From Gammaproteobacteria bacterium (GTDB taxonomy: Bacteria > Pseudomonadota > Gammaproteobacteria > Burkholderiales > Rhodocyclaceae), in contig JAHJVE010000020.1 in assembly GCA_018828385.1 (NCBI GenBank), positions 1-64,000 of the forward strand: a stretch of 64,000 nucleotides of DNA, in the 5' to 3' direction. Numbering within the stretch: position 1 is the stretch's first letter; each line of letters starts with the position of its first letter. Positions 17,199-25,907 of this stretch are shown piece after piece. The notes beneath the pieces were generated by a model. The model was given only the letters and a program-made list of their open reading frames with translations, had not been told where the DNA came from and ran no database searches. A program made the translations under genes and the position numbers.

Positions 17199-17758
17199 GG
17201 CCGCAGTCGACCGCAGGCGGGCGGCTGACCCGGCGCCGCTTCCTGAGTGCCGGGCTGCTTGCCGGGTCGCTTTCTCTGAGTGCCGGCCTGCTGTTCTGGC
17301 CGCGTTCGGTACCGCCGGGCGTCGACGGAGAGTCGCGGCGCTGGCAATTCCTTCCCCCGGCCAATGCGCAGGCGGTGATCGTCCTGGCGCCGGCCTTGCT
17401 CGGCCCGACCGCCAGCGCCGCGCTGATCGCCTCGCCGGCTAGGCGCTACATGCTGGCCGACGGCGTGGATCAGGCCATTTGCCTGCTCACGCCCGGCACC
17501 CGCGACGAATTGCGGCAGTTGTTCAACCTGCTCGCCTCGCCCGGTGGGCGCCTGCTGATGCTCGGGCAGATGGCCGACTGGCCGGCAGCGAGCGAATCCG
17601 CGCTGCGGTCCGGGCTGGATACCTGGTGCGGGGCGCGGCTGGATCTCTTGAAATCGGCCTATGAGGGTTTGCGCGATCTGGTTTTCGCGGTCTGGTACGG
17701 CGATCCGGCCAATCAGGATTGCCTGCCGGGCTTCGGCTGGCCGGAGCTTCACTCATGA
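17195..17758 (+). CDS. Tat-signal protein, probable small subunit of a GMC dehydrogenase
   Basis: A 187-residue protein with a twin-arginine signal: LTRRRFLSAGLLAGSLSLSA at residues 11-30. The body is alanine/leucine rich with segments such as AICLLTPGTRDELRQLFNLL and GLRDLVFAVWYGDP, a layout like the gamma subunit (subunit 3) of gluconate 2-dehydrogenase-type complexes. It overlaps the aldehyde dehydrogenase upstream (4 nt) and the GMC oxidoreductase downstream (4 nt, ATGA), so it is made together with them. The GMC partner has no Tat signal of its own, so this protein might carry it to the periplasm by hitchhiking (inference). No catalytic motif was seen. Confidence 0.7.
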   Translation: MRPQSTAGGRLTRRRFLSAGLLAGSLSLSAGLLFWPRSVPPGVDGESRRWQFLPPANAQAVIVLAPALLGPTASAALIASPARRYMLADGVDQAICLLTPGTRDELRQLFNLLASPGGRLLMLGQMADWPAASESALRSGLDTWCGARLDLLKSAYEGLRDLVFAVWYGDPANQDCLPGFGWPELHS

Positions 17759-19350
17759 CGCAGCGCCCTTTCGATTTTATTGGTCATGCCTTCGATACCC
17801 GCTGGCAGCACGTCGATGCCGGTGCGCAGCACGGCGACCTGCAACTGGAAGGCGATGTCGTGGTGATCGGCACCGGTGCCGGTGGCGGCACGGCCGCTTA
17901 TTGCCTGGCCCGCGCCGGGCTCGATGTCATCCTGCTCGAGGAGGGGCCGCTGCGCACGGCGCGGGATTTCAAGTTGCAGGAGCGCAGTGCCTATCCCGAG
18001 TTGTATCAGGAAGCTGCCGTGCGCAAAACGGCGGACAAGGCCATTGCCATCCTGCAGGGCAGGGCGGTGGGCGGTTCGATGCTGGTGAACTGGACGACCA
18101 GCCTGCGCACGCCAGAGCCAACGCTGGACCATTGGCACCAGCGCCATGGCTGGTCGATGGCCGATGCTGCTGCGATGGCGCCTTGGTTCGCCGATGCCGA
18201 AGCGCGGCACGGTGTCATGCCCTGGCCAACGCCACCCAACCCGAACAACGCCATCCTGGGACGCGGCCTGGCTGCCCTGGGTGGCCAGGGCAAGGTCGTG
18301 CCGCGCAATGTCAGCGGCTGCTGGAATCTCGGGGCCTGCGGCCTCGGCTGCCCGACCAACGCCAAGCAATCCGCCCTGGTCGCCCTGCTGCCAACGGTTC
18401 TTGACCGGGGTGGGCGGCTGCTGTCGCGGGTGCGGGTCGATCGCCTGCGTATCGTCGGTGGTCGGGTCGAAGGGGTCGAGGCGCAGGCCATCGGGCCGTC
18501 TGGCCACGCCGATGTCGGCCGACGGATCAGCGTTCGTGCCCGCCACGTCGTGCTCGCCGCCGGGGCGATTGGCTCGCCGGCCATTTTGCTGCGCTCCGGG
18601 GCGCCTGATCCGCATGATCGCCTGGGCCGGCAAACCTGCCTGCATCCGGTGGTCATGTCGGCGGCAACCATGCCGGAGCGGGTCAGCGGTCACGCCGGCG
18701 CGCCGCAAACTGTCTACAGCGACGACTACCTCTGGCCGACCGATGGCGGCGCCGGCTTCAAGCTGGAGGTATCACCGGTCTATCCGATGATCGCCGCCCT
18801 GGTGCTGCGCGGGCACGGGGCGGCGCACGCCGCGGCGATGGCTGAACTCGATCACGCGCAGATCACGCTGGCTTTGCTGCGCGACGGCTTTCACCCTGAG
18901 AGCGTCGGCGGACGGGTGCGCCTTGACCGCTACGGCCATCCGCAGCTCGACTATCCGCTGACCCCTTACCTGTTCGATGGCATGCGCCGCGCCTATCTGA
19001 CCATGGCAGAGCTGCAGTTCGCGGCCGGTGCGAAGAGCGTGCTGCCCATCCACGACGATGCGGCCCCCTACCGCAGCTGGGCGGAGGCGCGCCAGGCGAT
19101 TGCCGCGCTGCCGATGCAGGCCCTGCGGGCCAAGGTGGTCAGTGCGCACGTCATGGGCGGCTGCGCCTTGTCGCCCGAGGCACGGAACGGGGTGGCCAAC
19201 CTTCAGGGACGGCATCATCAACTCGACAAGCTGAGCATCATTGACGGTTCCATTTTTCCAACCTCCATTGGTGCCAATCCCCAGTTGTCGATCTATGCGT
19301 TCGCTGCCCGGCTGGCGGAAGGGCTTGCCAGCGAGTTGAGAGGGGGTTGA
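17755..19350 (+). CDS. GMC-family FAD oxidoreductase
   Basis: A 531-residue glucose-methanol-choline family flavoprotein. The FAD-binding fold begins VVVIGTGAGGGTAAYCLARA (residues about 38-57), with GRAVGGSMLVNWTT and VLAAGAIGSPAILLRSG further in. The C-terminal active-site region contains SAHVMGGCAL and SIIDGSIFPTSIGANPQLS. Such enzymes oxidise primary alcohols, sugars or sterols. Next to an aldehyde dehydrogenase and amid fatty-acid genes, a long-chain alcohol is a plausible substrate (inference). A cysteine-rich segment CWNLGACGLGCPTNAKQSAL around residue 197 matches the branch that pairs with a small Tat subunit. The start overlaps the previous stop (ATGA). Confidence 0.88.
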   Translation: MTQRPFDFIGHAFDTRWQHVDAGAQHGDLQLEGDVVVIGTGAGGGTAAYCLARAGLDVILLEEGPLRTARDFKLQERSAYPELYQEAAVRKTADKAIAILQGRAVGGSMLVNWTTSLRTPEPTLDHWHQRHGWSMADAAAMAPWFADAEARHGVMPWPTPPNPNNAILGRGLAALGGQGKVVPRNVSGCWNLGACGLGCPTNAKQSALVALLPTVLDRGGRLLSRVRVDRLRIVGGRVEGVEAQAIGPSGHADVGRRISVRARHVVLAAGAIGSPAILLRSGAPDPHDRLGRQTCLHPVVMSAATMPERVSGHAGAPQTVYSDDYLWPTDGGAGFKLEVSPVYPMIAALVLRGHGAAHAAAMAELDHAQITLALLRDGFHPESVGGRVRLDRYGHPQLDYPLTPYLFDGMRRAYLTMAELQFAAGAKSVLPIHDDAAPYRSWAEARQAIAALPMQALRAKVVSAHVMGGCALSPEARNGVANLQGRHHQLDKLSIIDGSIFPTSIGANPQLSIYAFAARLAEGLASELRGG

Positions 19351-19403
19351 GGCGGTTGTTGCCCGAGCCTCGGCGGGCCTGGAAAAAATCCTCAAAAAAT
19401 ATG

Positions 19404-19448
19404 TTGACCCGGGGGTGTGCTTGTCTATAATTCAAACGTTCGTTTTAT
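19404..19448 (+). promoter_or_regulatory. Promoter and PsrA-like operator of the fadN-like operon
   Basis: A strong sigma-70 promoter, TTGACC (19404-19409), 16 nt, TATAAT (19426-19431), is directly followed by the operator TTCAAACGTTCGTTTTAT (19431-19448). The operator overlaps the -10 box and start point, so repressor binding would block transcription. Confidence 0.8.
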
Positions 19449-19487
19449 TTTAACGAAGCCGCAAAAAGAGACCTAAAGGAGAATCGC

Positions 19488-21887
19488 TTGAACAAGCTGA
19501 TCGTGAAGAAGGCTGCCGTGTTGGGTGCCGGCGTGATGGGGGCGCAGATTGCGGCGCACCTCGCCAATGCCAATGTGCCCGTCGTGCTGTTTGACCTGCC
19601 GGCAAAAGAAGGAGACAAGAACGGCATCGTGAAGAAGGCCCTCGATGGCCTGAAGAAGCTGGACCCGGCACCGCTGGCCAGCAAGTCCAAACTGAAGTTC
19701 ATCGATGCCGCCAACTACGACGAGCACCTGCCGCTGCTCGCCGAGTGCGATCTGATCATCGAGGCCATCGCCGAGCGCATGGACTGGAAGAACGATCTGT
19801 ACGCGAAGATTGCGCCGCACATCGCGCCGAACGCCATTGTTGCCTCCAACACTTCCGGCCTGTCGATGAATGCGTTGGCCCAGGGGCTGCCGGAGTCGAT
19901 CCGGCCGCGCTTCTGCGGCATCCACTTCTTCAACCCGCCGCGCTACATGCATCTGGTCGAGATCATCGGCACCCAGACGACCGATGGCAGCACGCTGGAT
20001 GCGCTGGAAACCTGGCTGACCTCGCGCCTCGGCAAGGGCGTCATCCGCGCTCTCGATACGCCGAACTTCGTCGCCAACCGCATCGGCGTCTTCTCGATTC
20101 TCGCCGTCATGCACCACACCCAGGCCTTCGGCCTCGGTTTTGACGAAGTCGACGCGCTGACTGGCCCGAAGATCGGTCGCCCGAAGAGCGCCACCTATCG
20201 CACGGCCGACGTCGTCGGCCTCGATACCCTGGCCCACGTTGTCAAGACCATGCAGGACACGCTGCCCAACGACCCGTGGCATGCCTACTTCACCAATCCG
20301 GCCTGGTTGCAGGCCCTGATCGCCAAGGGCGCCCTCGGCCAGAAGACCCGTTGCGGCATCTTCCGCAAGCAGGGCAAGGAAATCCAGGTGCTCGACCTGG
20401 CGGCGCAGGACTACCGCAAGTCGGCCGGCGAAATCGCCGCGGAAGTCGCTGCCATCCTGAAAACCCGCAACCCGGCCGAGAAATTCGCCGCGTTGCGTGC
20501 TTCCAGCCACCCGCAAGCCCAGTTCCTGTGGGCCATCTTCCGCGACATCTTCCATTACGCCGCCGTGCAACTGGAAAGCGTTGCCGACAATGCCCGCGAC
20601 CTCGACCTCGCCATGCGCTGGGGCTTCGGCTGGGCGCAAGGCCCGTTCGAAACCTGGCAGGCTGCCGGCTGGAGCGACATCGCCCAAGCCGTTGCCGCCG
20701 ATATCGCCGCCGGCAAGACCATGGCCAGCGTGCCGTTGCCGGCCTGGGCGCTGGAGGCCGGCCGTACCGGCGTGCATGCCGCCGAGGGCTCCTACTCGGC
20801 CAGCAAGAACGCCTATGTGCCGCGCTCGACGCTGCCCGTCTATCAGCGCCAACTCTTCCCCGAGCGCGTGCTGGGCGAAGTGGCCGCCACCCCGGAAAAA
20901 TCCGGCGAAACGCTGTACGAGAACGAGGGCGTCCGCCTGTGGCGCTTGCCGTCGCTCGACGCCGGCATCGGCATCCTGTCGGTCAAGTCCAAGATGCACA
21001 CCATCGGCGACGAAGTGCTCGATGGCGTGATCGCTGCCGTGCGCCAGGCCGAGACGACGCTGGACGGCGTCGTGGTCTGGCACGAAGCGCCGTTTGCCGT
21101 CGGCGCCAACCTGCAGCAGGTCGGCGAAGCCTGTGCCGCCGGTCAGTTCGACAAGCTGGAAGAAACCGTCGAGAAATTCCAGCGTGCCTCGCAGACGCTC
21201 AAGTATGCACAAGTGCCGACCGTCGCCGCGGTGCAGGGCATGGCCCTGGGTGGTGGTTGCGAGTTCGTCATGCATGCCGGCAAGCGCGTCATGGCGCTGG
21301 AAAGCTATGTCGGCCTGGTTGAAGCCGGCGTCGGCCTGATTCCGGCCGGTGGCGGCTGCAAGGAGTTTGCCGTGCGTGCCGCCGAATGGGCCGCCCAATC
21401 GGCGACACCGGGTGAAGTGTTCAACTTCCTGCAACCGGTGTTCCAGACCATCGCCATGGCCAAGGTTGCCAAGAGCGCCGTCGAAGTTGTCGAAATGGGC
21501 TTTGCCAAGCCGTCCGACACCATCCTGTTCAACGCCAACGAGCTGCTCTTCGTCGCGATCAAGGAAGCGCGCGCCATGGCCGATGCCGGTTACGCGCCGC
21601 CAACGATGGCACGCGGTATTCCGGTCGCCGGCAAGAACGGCATCGCGACGCTGGAAATGATGCTGGTGAACATGAAGGAAGGCGGCATGATTTCCGCGCA
21701 CGACTACAAGGTCGCCAAGTCGGCTGCCATCGCACTGTGCGGCGGCGAAGTCGAAACTGGCAGCCTGGTCGACGAGGAATGGCTGATCACCGTCGAGCGC
21801 CGCCTCTTCGTCGAATTGCTGAAAACCCCCGAAACCCAGGCCCGGATCAAGCACATGCTTGAAACCGGCAAACCTTTGCGTAATTAA
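19488..21887 (+). CDS. 3-hydroxyacyl-CoA dehydrogenase/enoyl-CoA hydratase, FadN type
   Basis: A 799-residue beta-oxidation enzyme with the domains in reverse order to FadB: the NAD-binding 3-hydroxyacyl-CoA dehydrogenase comes first (AAVLGAGVMGAQIAAHLANA, residues 9-28; IHFFNPPRYMHLVEIIG) and the crotonase domain last (PFAVGANLQQVGEA, AVQGMALGGGCEFVMHAG, GVGLIPAGGG). This order and length match Bacillus FadN-like proteins. It starts with TTG at 19488, preceded by AAAGGAG. It is the first of seven genes running to 28683, driven by an operator-controlled promoter. Confidence 0.93.
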   Translation: MNKLIVKKAAVLGAGVMGAQIAAHLANANVPVVLFDLPAKEGDKNGIVKKALDGLKKLDPAPLASKSKLKFIDAANYDEHLPLLAECDLIIEAIAERMDWKNDLYAKIAPHIAPNAIVASNTSGLSMNALAQGLPESIRPRFCGIHFFNPPRYMHLVEIIGTQTTDGSTLDALETWLTSRLGKGVIRALDTPNFVANRIGVFSILAVMHHTQAFGLGFDEVDALTGPKIGRPKSATYRTADVVGLDTLAHVVKTMQDTLPNDPWHAYFTNPAWLQALIAKGALGQKTRCGIFRKQGKEIQVLDLAAQDYRKSAGEIAAEVAAILKTRNPAEKFAALRASSHPQAQFLWAIFRDIFHYAAVQLESVADNARDLDLAMRWGFGWAQGPFETWQAAGWSDIAQAVAADIAAGKTMASVPLPAWALEAGRTGVHAAEGSYSASKNAYVPRSTLPVYQRQLFPERVLGEVAATPEKSGETLYENEGVRLWRLPSLDAGIGILSVKSKMHTIGDEVLDGVIAAVRQAETTLDGVVVWHEAPFAVGANLQQVGEACAAGQFDKLEETVEKFQRASQTLKYAQVPTVAAVQGMALGGGCEFVMHAGKRVMALESYVGLVEAGVGLIPAGGGCKEFAVRAAEWAAQSATPGEVFNFLQPVFQTIAMAKVAKSAVEVVEMGFAKPSDTILFNANELLFVAIKEARAMADAGYAPPTMARGIPVAGKNGIATLEMMLVNMKEGGMISAHDYKVAKSAAIALCGGEVETGSLVDEEWLITVERRLFVELLKTPETQARIKHMLETGKPLRN

Positions 21888-21909
21888 TCGGGTCAGGAGA
21901 CAAACAAAA

Positions 21910-23109
21910 ATGAGCAAACAGATTCAAGACGCCTACATCGTCGCCGCGACCCGCCTGCCGGTTGCCAAGCGTAACGGCATGTTCAAGAACGTGCGGCCGG
22001 ACGACATGCTGGCCGCGGTCATCAAGGCGGTGGTCGCGCAGGTGCCGGGCATCGACCCGGCGCGCATCGGCGACGTCATCGTCGGTTGTGCAATGCCGGA
22101 AGCCGAGCAGGGCATGAACGTCGCCCGCATCGGCGCGCTGCTCGCCGGCCTGCCGATCACCGTGCCCGGTATCACGATCAACCGCTTCTGCTCCTCCGGA
22201 GTGCAGGCGGTGGCCGATGCCGCCAACCAGATCCGCCTCGGCCTGGCCGACGTGATGATCGCCGCCGGCACCGAGTCGATGTCGGTGATGCCGCAGATCA
22301 TGGGCAACAAGATGTCGATGAACCCGGCCATCTTCGCCAAGGAAGAAAACCTCGGCATCGCCTTCGGCATGGGTTTGACCGCCGAGAAGGTGGCGAACCA
22401 GTGGAAAATTTCCCGCGATGCGCAGGATGCCTTCGCGCTCGCCTCGAACCAGAAGGCCTGTGCGGCGATTGCCGCCGGTCACTTCAAGGCCGAGACGACG
22501 CCATACGCGATCAGCGAAAGCCTGCCTGACCTGGCGTCCGGCGAGATCCGCATCCGCCAGCGTCTTGCCGACACCGACGAAGGCCCGCGGGCCGATGCCT
22601 CGCTGGAACGTCTCGGCAAGCTGAAGCCCGTATTCCATGCGCGTGGTTCGGTCACTGCCGGCAACTCCTCGCAGATGTCGGACGGCGCCGCTGCCGTCAT
22701 GCTGGTCTCGGAAAAGGTGCTCAGGGAACACAACCTGACGCCGCTCGCCCGCTTTGCCGGCTATGCCGTCGGCGGCGTTGCGCCGGAGATCATGGGCATC
22801 GGCCCGATTGCGGCCATCCCGAAGGTGCTGGCGCAAGTCGGCATTCATCAGGACGACCTCGACTGGATCGAACTCAACGAAGCCTTCGCGGCGCAGGCGT
22901 TGGCCGTGACCCAGGAACTGGGCCTGAACCCGGCGAAGATCAATCCGCTTGGCGGCGCCATTGCGCTCGGCCATCCGCTCGGCGCTACCGGTGCGATCCG
23001 CATCGCGACGCTGACGCATGGCCTGCAGCGTACCGGCGGTCGTTACGGCATGGTCAGCATGTGTATCGGCACCGGCATGGGTGCAGCCGGCATTATCGAA
23101 CGTCTCTGA
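21910..23109 (+). CDS. Acetyl-CoA acyltransferase (thiolase, FadA-like)
   Basis: A 399-residue thiolase that completes beta-oxidation by releasing acetyl-CoA. The nucleophile is C94 in INRFCSSGVQAVA; NEAFAAQALAVTQELG, GHPLGATGAIRIATL and MCIGTGMGAAGI carry the other catalytic residues. The start at 21910 has AGGAGA upstream, 22 nt after the FadN-like gene, the usual pairing of the two enzymes. It differs from the other thiolase in the window at 10143, so the two operons may have different chain-length ranges (inference). A copy of the dispersed 36-nt motif begins at its stop codon. Confidence 0.93.
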   Translation: MSKQIQDAYIVAATRLPVAKRNGMFKNVRPDDMLAAVIKAVVAQVPGIDPARIGDVIVGCAMPEAEQGMNVARIGALLAGLPITVPGITINRFCSSGVQAVADAANQIRLGLADVMIAAGTESMSVMPQIMGNKMSMNPAIFAKEENLGIAFGMGLTAEKVANQWKISRDAQDAFALASNQKACAAIAAGHFKAETTPYAISESLPDLASGEIRIRQRLADTDEGPRADASLERLGKLKPVFHARGSVTAGNSSQMSDGAAAVMLVSEKVLREHNLTPLARFAGYAVGGVAPEIMGIGPIAAIPKVLAQVGIHQDDLDWIELNEAFAAQALAVTQELGLNPAKINPLGGAIALGHPLGATGAIRIATLTHGLQRTGGRYGMVSMCIGTGMGAAGIIERL

Positions 23110-23138
23110 CGGTCGACCGTGCAAAAAAGGCAAAAACC
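23109..23138 (+). repeat. Dispersed motif, copy A (intergenic)
   Basis: ACGGTCGACCGTGC then AAAAAAGGCAAAAACC, between the thiolase stop and the DUF4442 start. The core is a perfect palindrome here. The copy lies inside the operon and could also affect translation of the next gene. Confidence 0.6.
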
Positions 23139-23648
23139 ATGAAACCCGCCTGGCTGGCCCGGCTTTCTCCCAGCTGGCGGGCGCGCATGGTGCGTCTCGG
23201 CTTCAATTTTCATCCGGCCTTTCGCGGTACCGGCGGGCGGGTCGTGCATGTGGCGAAGGACTTGCGCCACATTCGCATCCGCCTGGCGCTCAGCTGGAAG
23301 ACGCGCAACATCGTCGGCTCGCTGTACGGCGGCTCGCTGTTTGCGATCACCGACGGGGCGCATCCGATGATGCTGATGGCGGCGCTCGGCGACAATTACA
23401 TCGTCTGGGACAAGGCGGCCAGCATCCGCTACCGCAAGCCCGGTTACACGACGCTGTACGGCGATTTCGTGCTGCGCAAAGAGGAGATTGCCGAGATTCG
23501 TGCCGCCTTGCTGGAGGTGCCGGAGCTGGAAAGAACCTTCCTGGTCGAACTCAAGGATGACCAGGGTACGGTACACACGATCGTTGAAAGAACGGTCTAT
23601 ATCGCCGAAAAAAACTACTACCGGCAAAAAGCCGGAGGAGACAAATGA
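23139..23648 (+). CDS. DUF4442 hotdog-like protein
   Basis: A 169-residue protein of the DUF4442 family, predicted hotdog fold related to thioesterases. Visible blocks are GTGGRVVHVAKDLRHIRI, NIVGSLYGGSLFAITDG, HPMMLMAALGDNYIVWDKAA and SIRYRKPGYTTLYGDF. The central GSLYGGSLFAITDG resembles the helix entry of hotdog thioesterases. In a beta-oxidation operon it may hydrolyse or bind acyl-CoA; no activity is established for the family that I can name. The start was placed at 23139. It overlaps the next gene by 4 nt. Confidence 0.8.
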   Translation: MKPAWLARLSPSWRARMVRLGFNFHPAFRGTGGRVVHVAKDLRHIRIRLALSWKTRNIVGSLYGGSLFAITDGAHPMMLMAALGDNYIVWDKAASIRYRKPGYTTLYGDFVLRKEEIAEIRAALLEVPELERTFLVELKDDQGTVHTIVERTVYIAEKNYYRQKAGGDK

Positions 23649-24223
23649 TGGTTACATCGCAATGCGTTCGCCGTGCCGCCCTGGTGGCTGCGCTGCTCGC
23701 CGTGCCCGGCCTGCAGGCGGCGGAAGTCGCCGGGGTCCGGGTCGAGGAAAAACTGCGCGTCGGCAGCAACGAACTGGTGCTCAACGGCGCCGGGCTGCGT
23801 ACCCGCTTTTTCATCAAGGTCTATGTCGGGGCGCTTTATGTCGATGCGAAGGCCTCTTCGCCGGCTGCCATCATCGACAGCAACGCGCCGCGCCGGGTCA
23901 GCCTGCGCCTGCTGCGCGACCTCGAAGCCGAGTCGCTGCACTCGGCGCTCGATGAAGGCTTGCGCAACAACCTTTCCGCCGCCGAATTGTCCGACCTGAA
24001 AGGGCCGGCCGAGCAACTGGCCGGCATCATGAAGGGCATCGGCAAGGTCAAGGAAGGCGATACCGTCGCCATCGATTTTTCCGAGGCCGGCGTCAGTGTC
24101 AGCCAGAACGGCGAGGCGCGTGGCAAGGTGGCGGGTGCGGCCTTTGCCCGCGCCCTGCTCAAGGTCTGGCTTGGCGACAAGCCGGCCGATGCGGCATTGA
24201 AGAAGGCCATGCTCGGCAGCTAG
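23645..24223 (+). CDS. Chalcone-isomerase-like exported protein
   Basis: A 192-residue protein with an N-terminal signal peptide (about residues 1-25, ending GLQAAEV) and a chalcone-isomerase-like domain: VRVEEKLRVGSNELVLNGAG, RTRFFIKVYVGALYVDAKA and LRNNLSAAELSDLKG. Bacterial members are periplasmic and their role is unknown; plant relatives (FAP proteins) bind fatty acids. Its place directly before fadD fits a fatty-acid-binding role in the periplasm (inference). ATG codons at 23645 and 23648 are both possible; the first overlaps the previous stop. Confidence 0.82.
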   Translation: MMVTSQCVRRAALVAALLAVPGLQAAEVAGVRVEEKLRVGSNELVLNGAGLRTRFFIKVYVGALYVDAKASSPAAIIDSNAPRRVSLRLLRDLEAESLHSALDEGLRNNLSAAELSDLKGPAEQLAGIMKGIGKVKEGDTVAIDFSEAGVSVSQNGEARGKVAGAAFARALLKVWLGDKPADAALKKAMLGS

Positions 24224-24244
24224 GGCACACCGGAGGAGACAAAA

Positions 24245-25906
24245 ATGGAAAAAATCTGGCTACAAAGCTATCCGCAAGGCATCCCGGCCGAGATTGACAT
24301 CGAGCACATCCCGTCGCTGGTCGCCCTGTTCGAGAACGCCTGTACGAAATTCGCCAACAAGGTCGCCTATATCAGCATGGGCAAGGAAATGACCTACGGC
24401 GAGCTCGACGCGGGCACGCAGGCCTTCGCCGGCTGGCTGCAGTCGCTCGGCATCCAGCCCGGCGAACGCGTCGCGCTGATGATGCCGAACATGCTGCAAT
24501 ACCCGGTGGCGCTGTTCGGCACGCTGCGCGCCGGCTGCGTCGTGGTCAATTGCAACCCGCTCTACACGCCGCGCGAACTTGAGCACCAGTTGAAGGATTC
24601 GGGCGCGACGGCGATCGTCATCGTCGAGAATTTTGCGCACACGCTGGAGCAAGTGGTTGCGCGCACCGCGATCAAGCATGTCGTGGTCACTCCGATGGGC
24701 GAGATGCTCGGGGCGCTCAAGGGGACGGTGGTCAATCTGGTGCTGCGCCACGTCAAGAAGATGGTGCCAGCCTGGCAACTGCCCGATGCGATCCGCTTCA
24801 ACGCCGCGCTCGCCGCCGGGCGCCAGCACGGCTTCAAGCCGGTGGCACTGGCCCAGAACGATATTGCCTTCCTGCAATACACCGGCGGCACGACCGGCAT
24901 CTCCAAAGGTGCGATGCTGACCCATGGCAACATCGCGTCCAACGTCATGCAGGCCTACAGCTGGATCAAGCCGGTGGTGCACGAGGGCCAGGAATTCATC
25001 ATTACGGCCTTGCCGCTGTATCACATCTTCGCGTTGACCGCGAACTGCCTGACCTTCCTGATGATCGGCGCCAAGAACCTGCTGATCGCCAATCCGCGCG
25101 ACATTCCGGGCTTCGTCAAGGAGTGGGGCAAATACCCGGTGACCGTGGTGACTGGCGTCAATACGCTGTTTGCCGCGCTGCTCAACGATCCCGGCTTCAA
25201 GGATCTCGACTTTTCGACGATGAACGTCACGCTGGGCGGCGGCATGGCAGTGCAGGGCGCAGTTGCCGAGCACTGGCTGAAGGTGACCGGCGTGCCCATC
25301 CTGCAGGCTTACGGCCTGACCGAGACCTCGCCGGCGGCGACCATCAACCCGCTCGATATGCACGAGTTCAACGGCTCGATCGGCCTGCCGATTTCCTCGA
25401 CCGAAGTCTCGATCCGCGACGACTACGGCACCGAAGTGCCGCAGGGCCAGATCGGCGAAATCTGCATCCGCGGGCCGCAGGTGATGGCCGGCTACTGGCA
25501 GCGCCAGGAAGAAACCGATCTCGTCTTCTACCCGGATCGCTTCCTGCGCACCGGCGATGTTGGCTACGTGGACAAAAAAGGCTTCGTTTTCCTGGTCGAC
25601 CGTAAAAAGGACATGATCCTGGTCTCCGGCTTCAACGTCTATCCGAACGAGGTCGAGGAAGCTGTCGCCATGCATCCCGGAGTCATGTTCGTCGCCGCCA
25701 TCGGTGTGCCCGACGAGCATTCCGGCGAAGCGGTCAAAATCTTCGTGGTGCGCAAGGACCCGGCGCTCAACGAACGCATGCTGATCGAGCATTGCCGCAG
25801 CCAGCTGACCGGCTACAAGGTGCCGAAACACGTCGAATTCCGCGACGACCTGCCGCGTACCAACGTCGGCAAGATCCTGCGTCGCGCCCTCAAAGAAGGA
25901 GCTTGA
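24245..25906 (+). CDS. fadD: Long-chain-fatty-acid-CoA ligase
   Basis: A 553-residue adenylate-forming enzyme that activates fatty acids to acyl-CoA with ATP. The P-loop-like motif is YTGGTTGISKGAML (about residue 212), followed by AYGLTETSPAATINP, the FLRTGDVGYVDKKGF motif and the FACS signature region VDRKKDMILVSGFNVYPNEV; the catalytic Lys is in NVGKILRR near the end. The length agrees with FadD. It has GGAGGAGA upstream. It follows the periplasmic chalcone-isomerase-like gene and precedes a nitronate monooxygenase at 1 nt. Confidence 0.94.
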   Translation: MEKIWLQSYPQGIPAEIDIEHIPSLVALFENACTKFANKVAYISMGKEMTYGELDAGTQAFAGWLQSLGIQPGERVALMMPNMLQYPVALFGTLRAGCVVVNCNPLYTPRELEHQLKDSGATAIVIVENFAHTLEQVVARTAIKHVVVTPMGEMLGALKGTVVNLVLRHVKKMVPAWQLPDAIRFNAALAAGRQHGFKPVALAQNDIAFLQYTGGTTGISKGAMLTHGNIASNVMQAYSWIKPVVHEGQEFIITALPLYHIFALTANCLTFLMIGAKNLLIANPRDIPGFVKEWGKYPVTVVTGVNTLFAALLNDPGFKDLDFSTMNVTLGGGMAVQGAVAEHWLKVTGVPILQAYGLTETSPAATINPLDMHEFNGSIGLPISSTEVSIRDDYGTEVPQGQIGEICIRGPQVMAGYWQRQEETDLVFYPDRFLRTGDVGYVDKKGFVFLVDRKKDMILVSGFNVYPNEVEEAVAMHPGVMFVAAIGVPDEHSGEAVKIFVVRKDPALNERMLIEHCRSQLTGYKVPKHVEFRDDLPRTNVGKILRRALKEGA

Positions 25907-25907
25907 A

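Noticed and set aside
19473..21917. An 814-codon open frame antisense to the fadN-like gene, and similar long antisense frames at 40221-42635, 35527-37920 and 45255-47642
   Set aside because: They lie opposite clearly conserved genes, have low-complexity His/Arg/Gly-rich translations and no ribosome binding sites; high GC content produces such frames.
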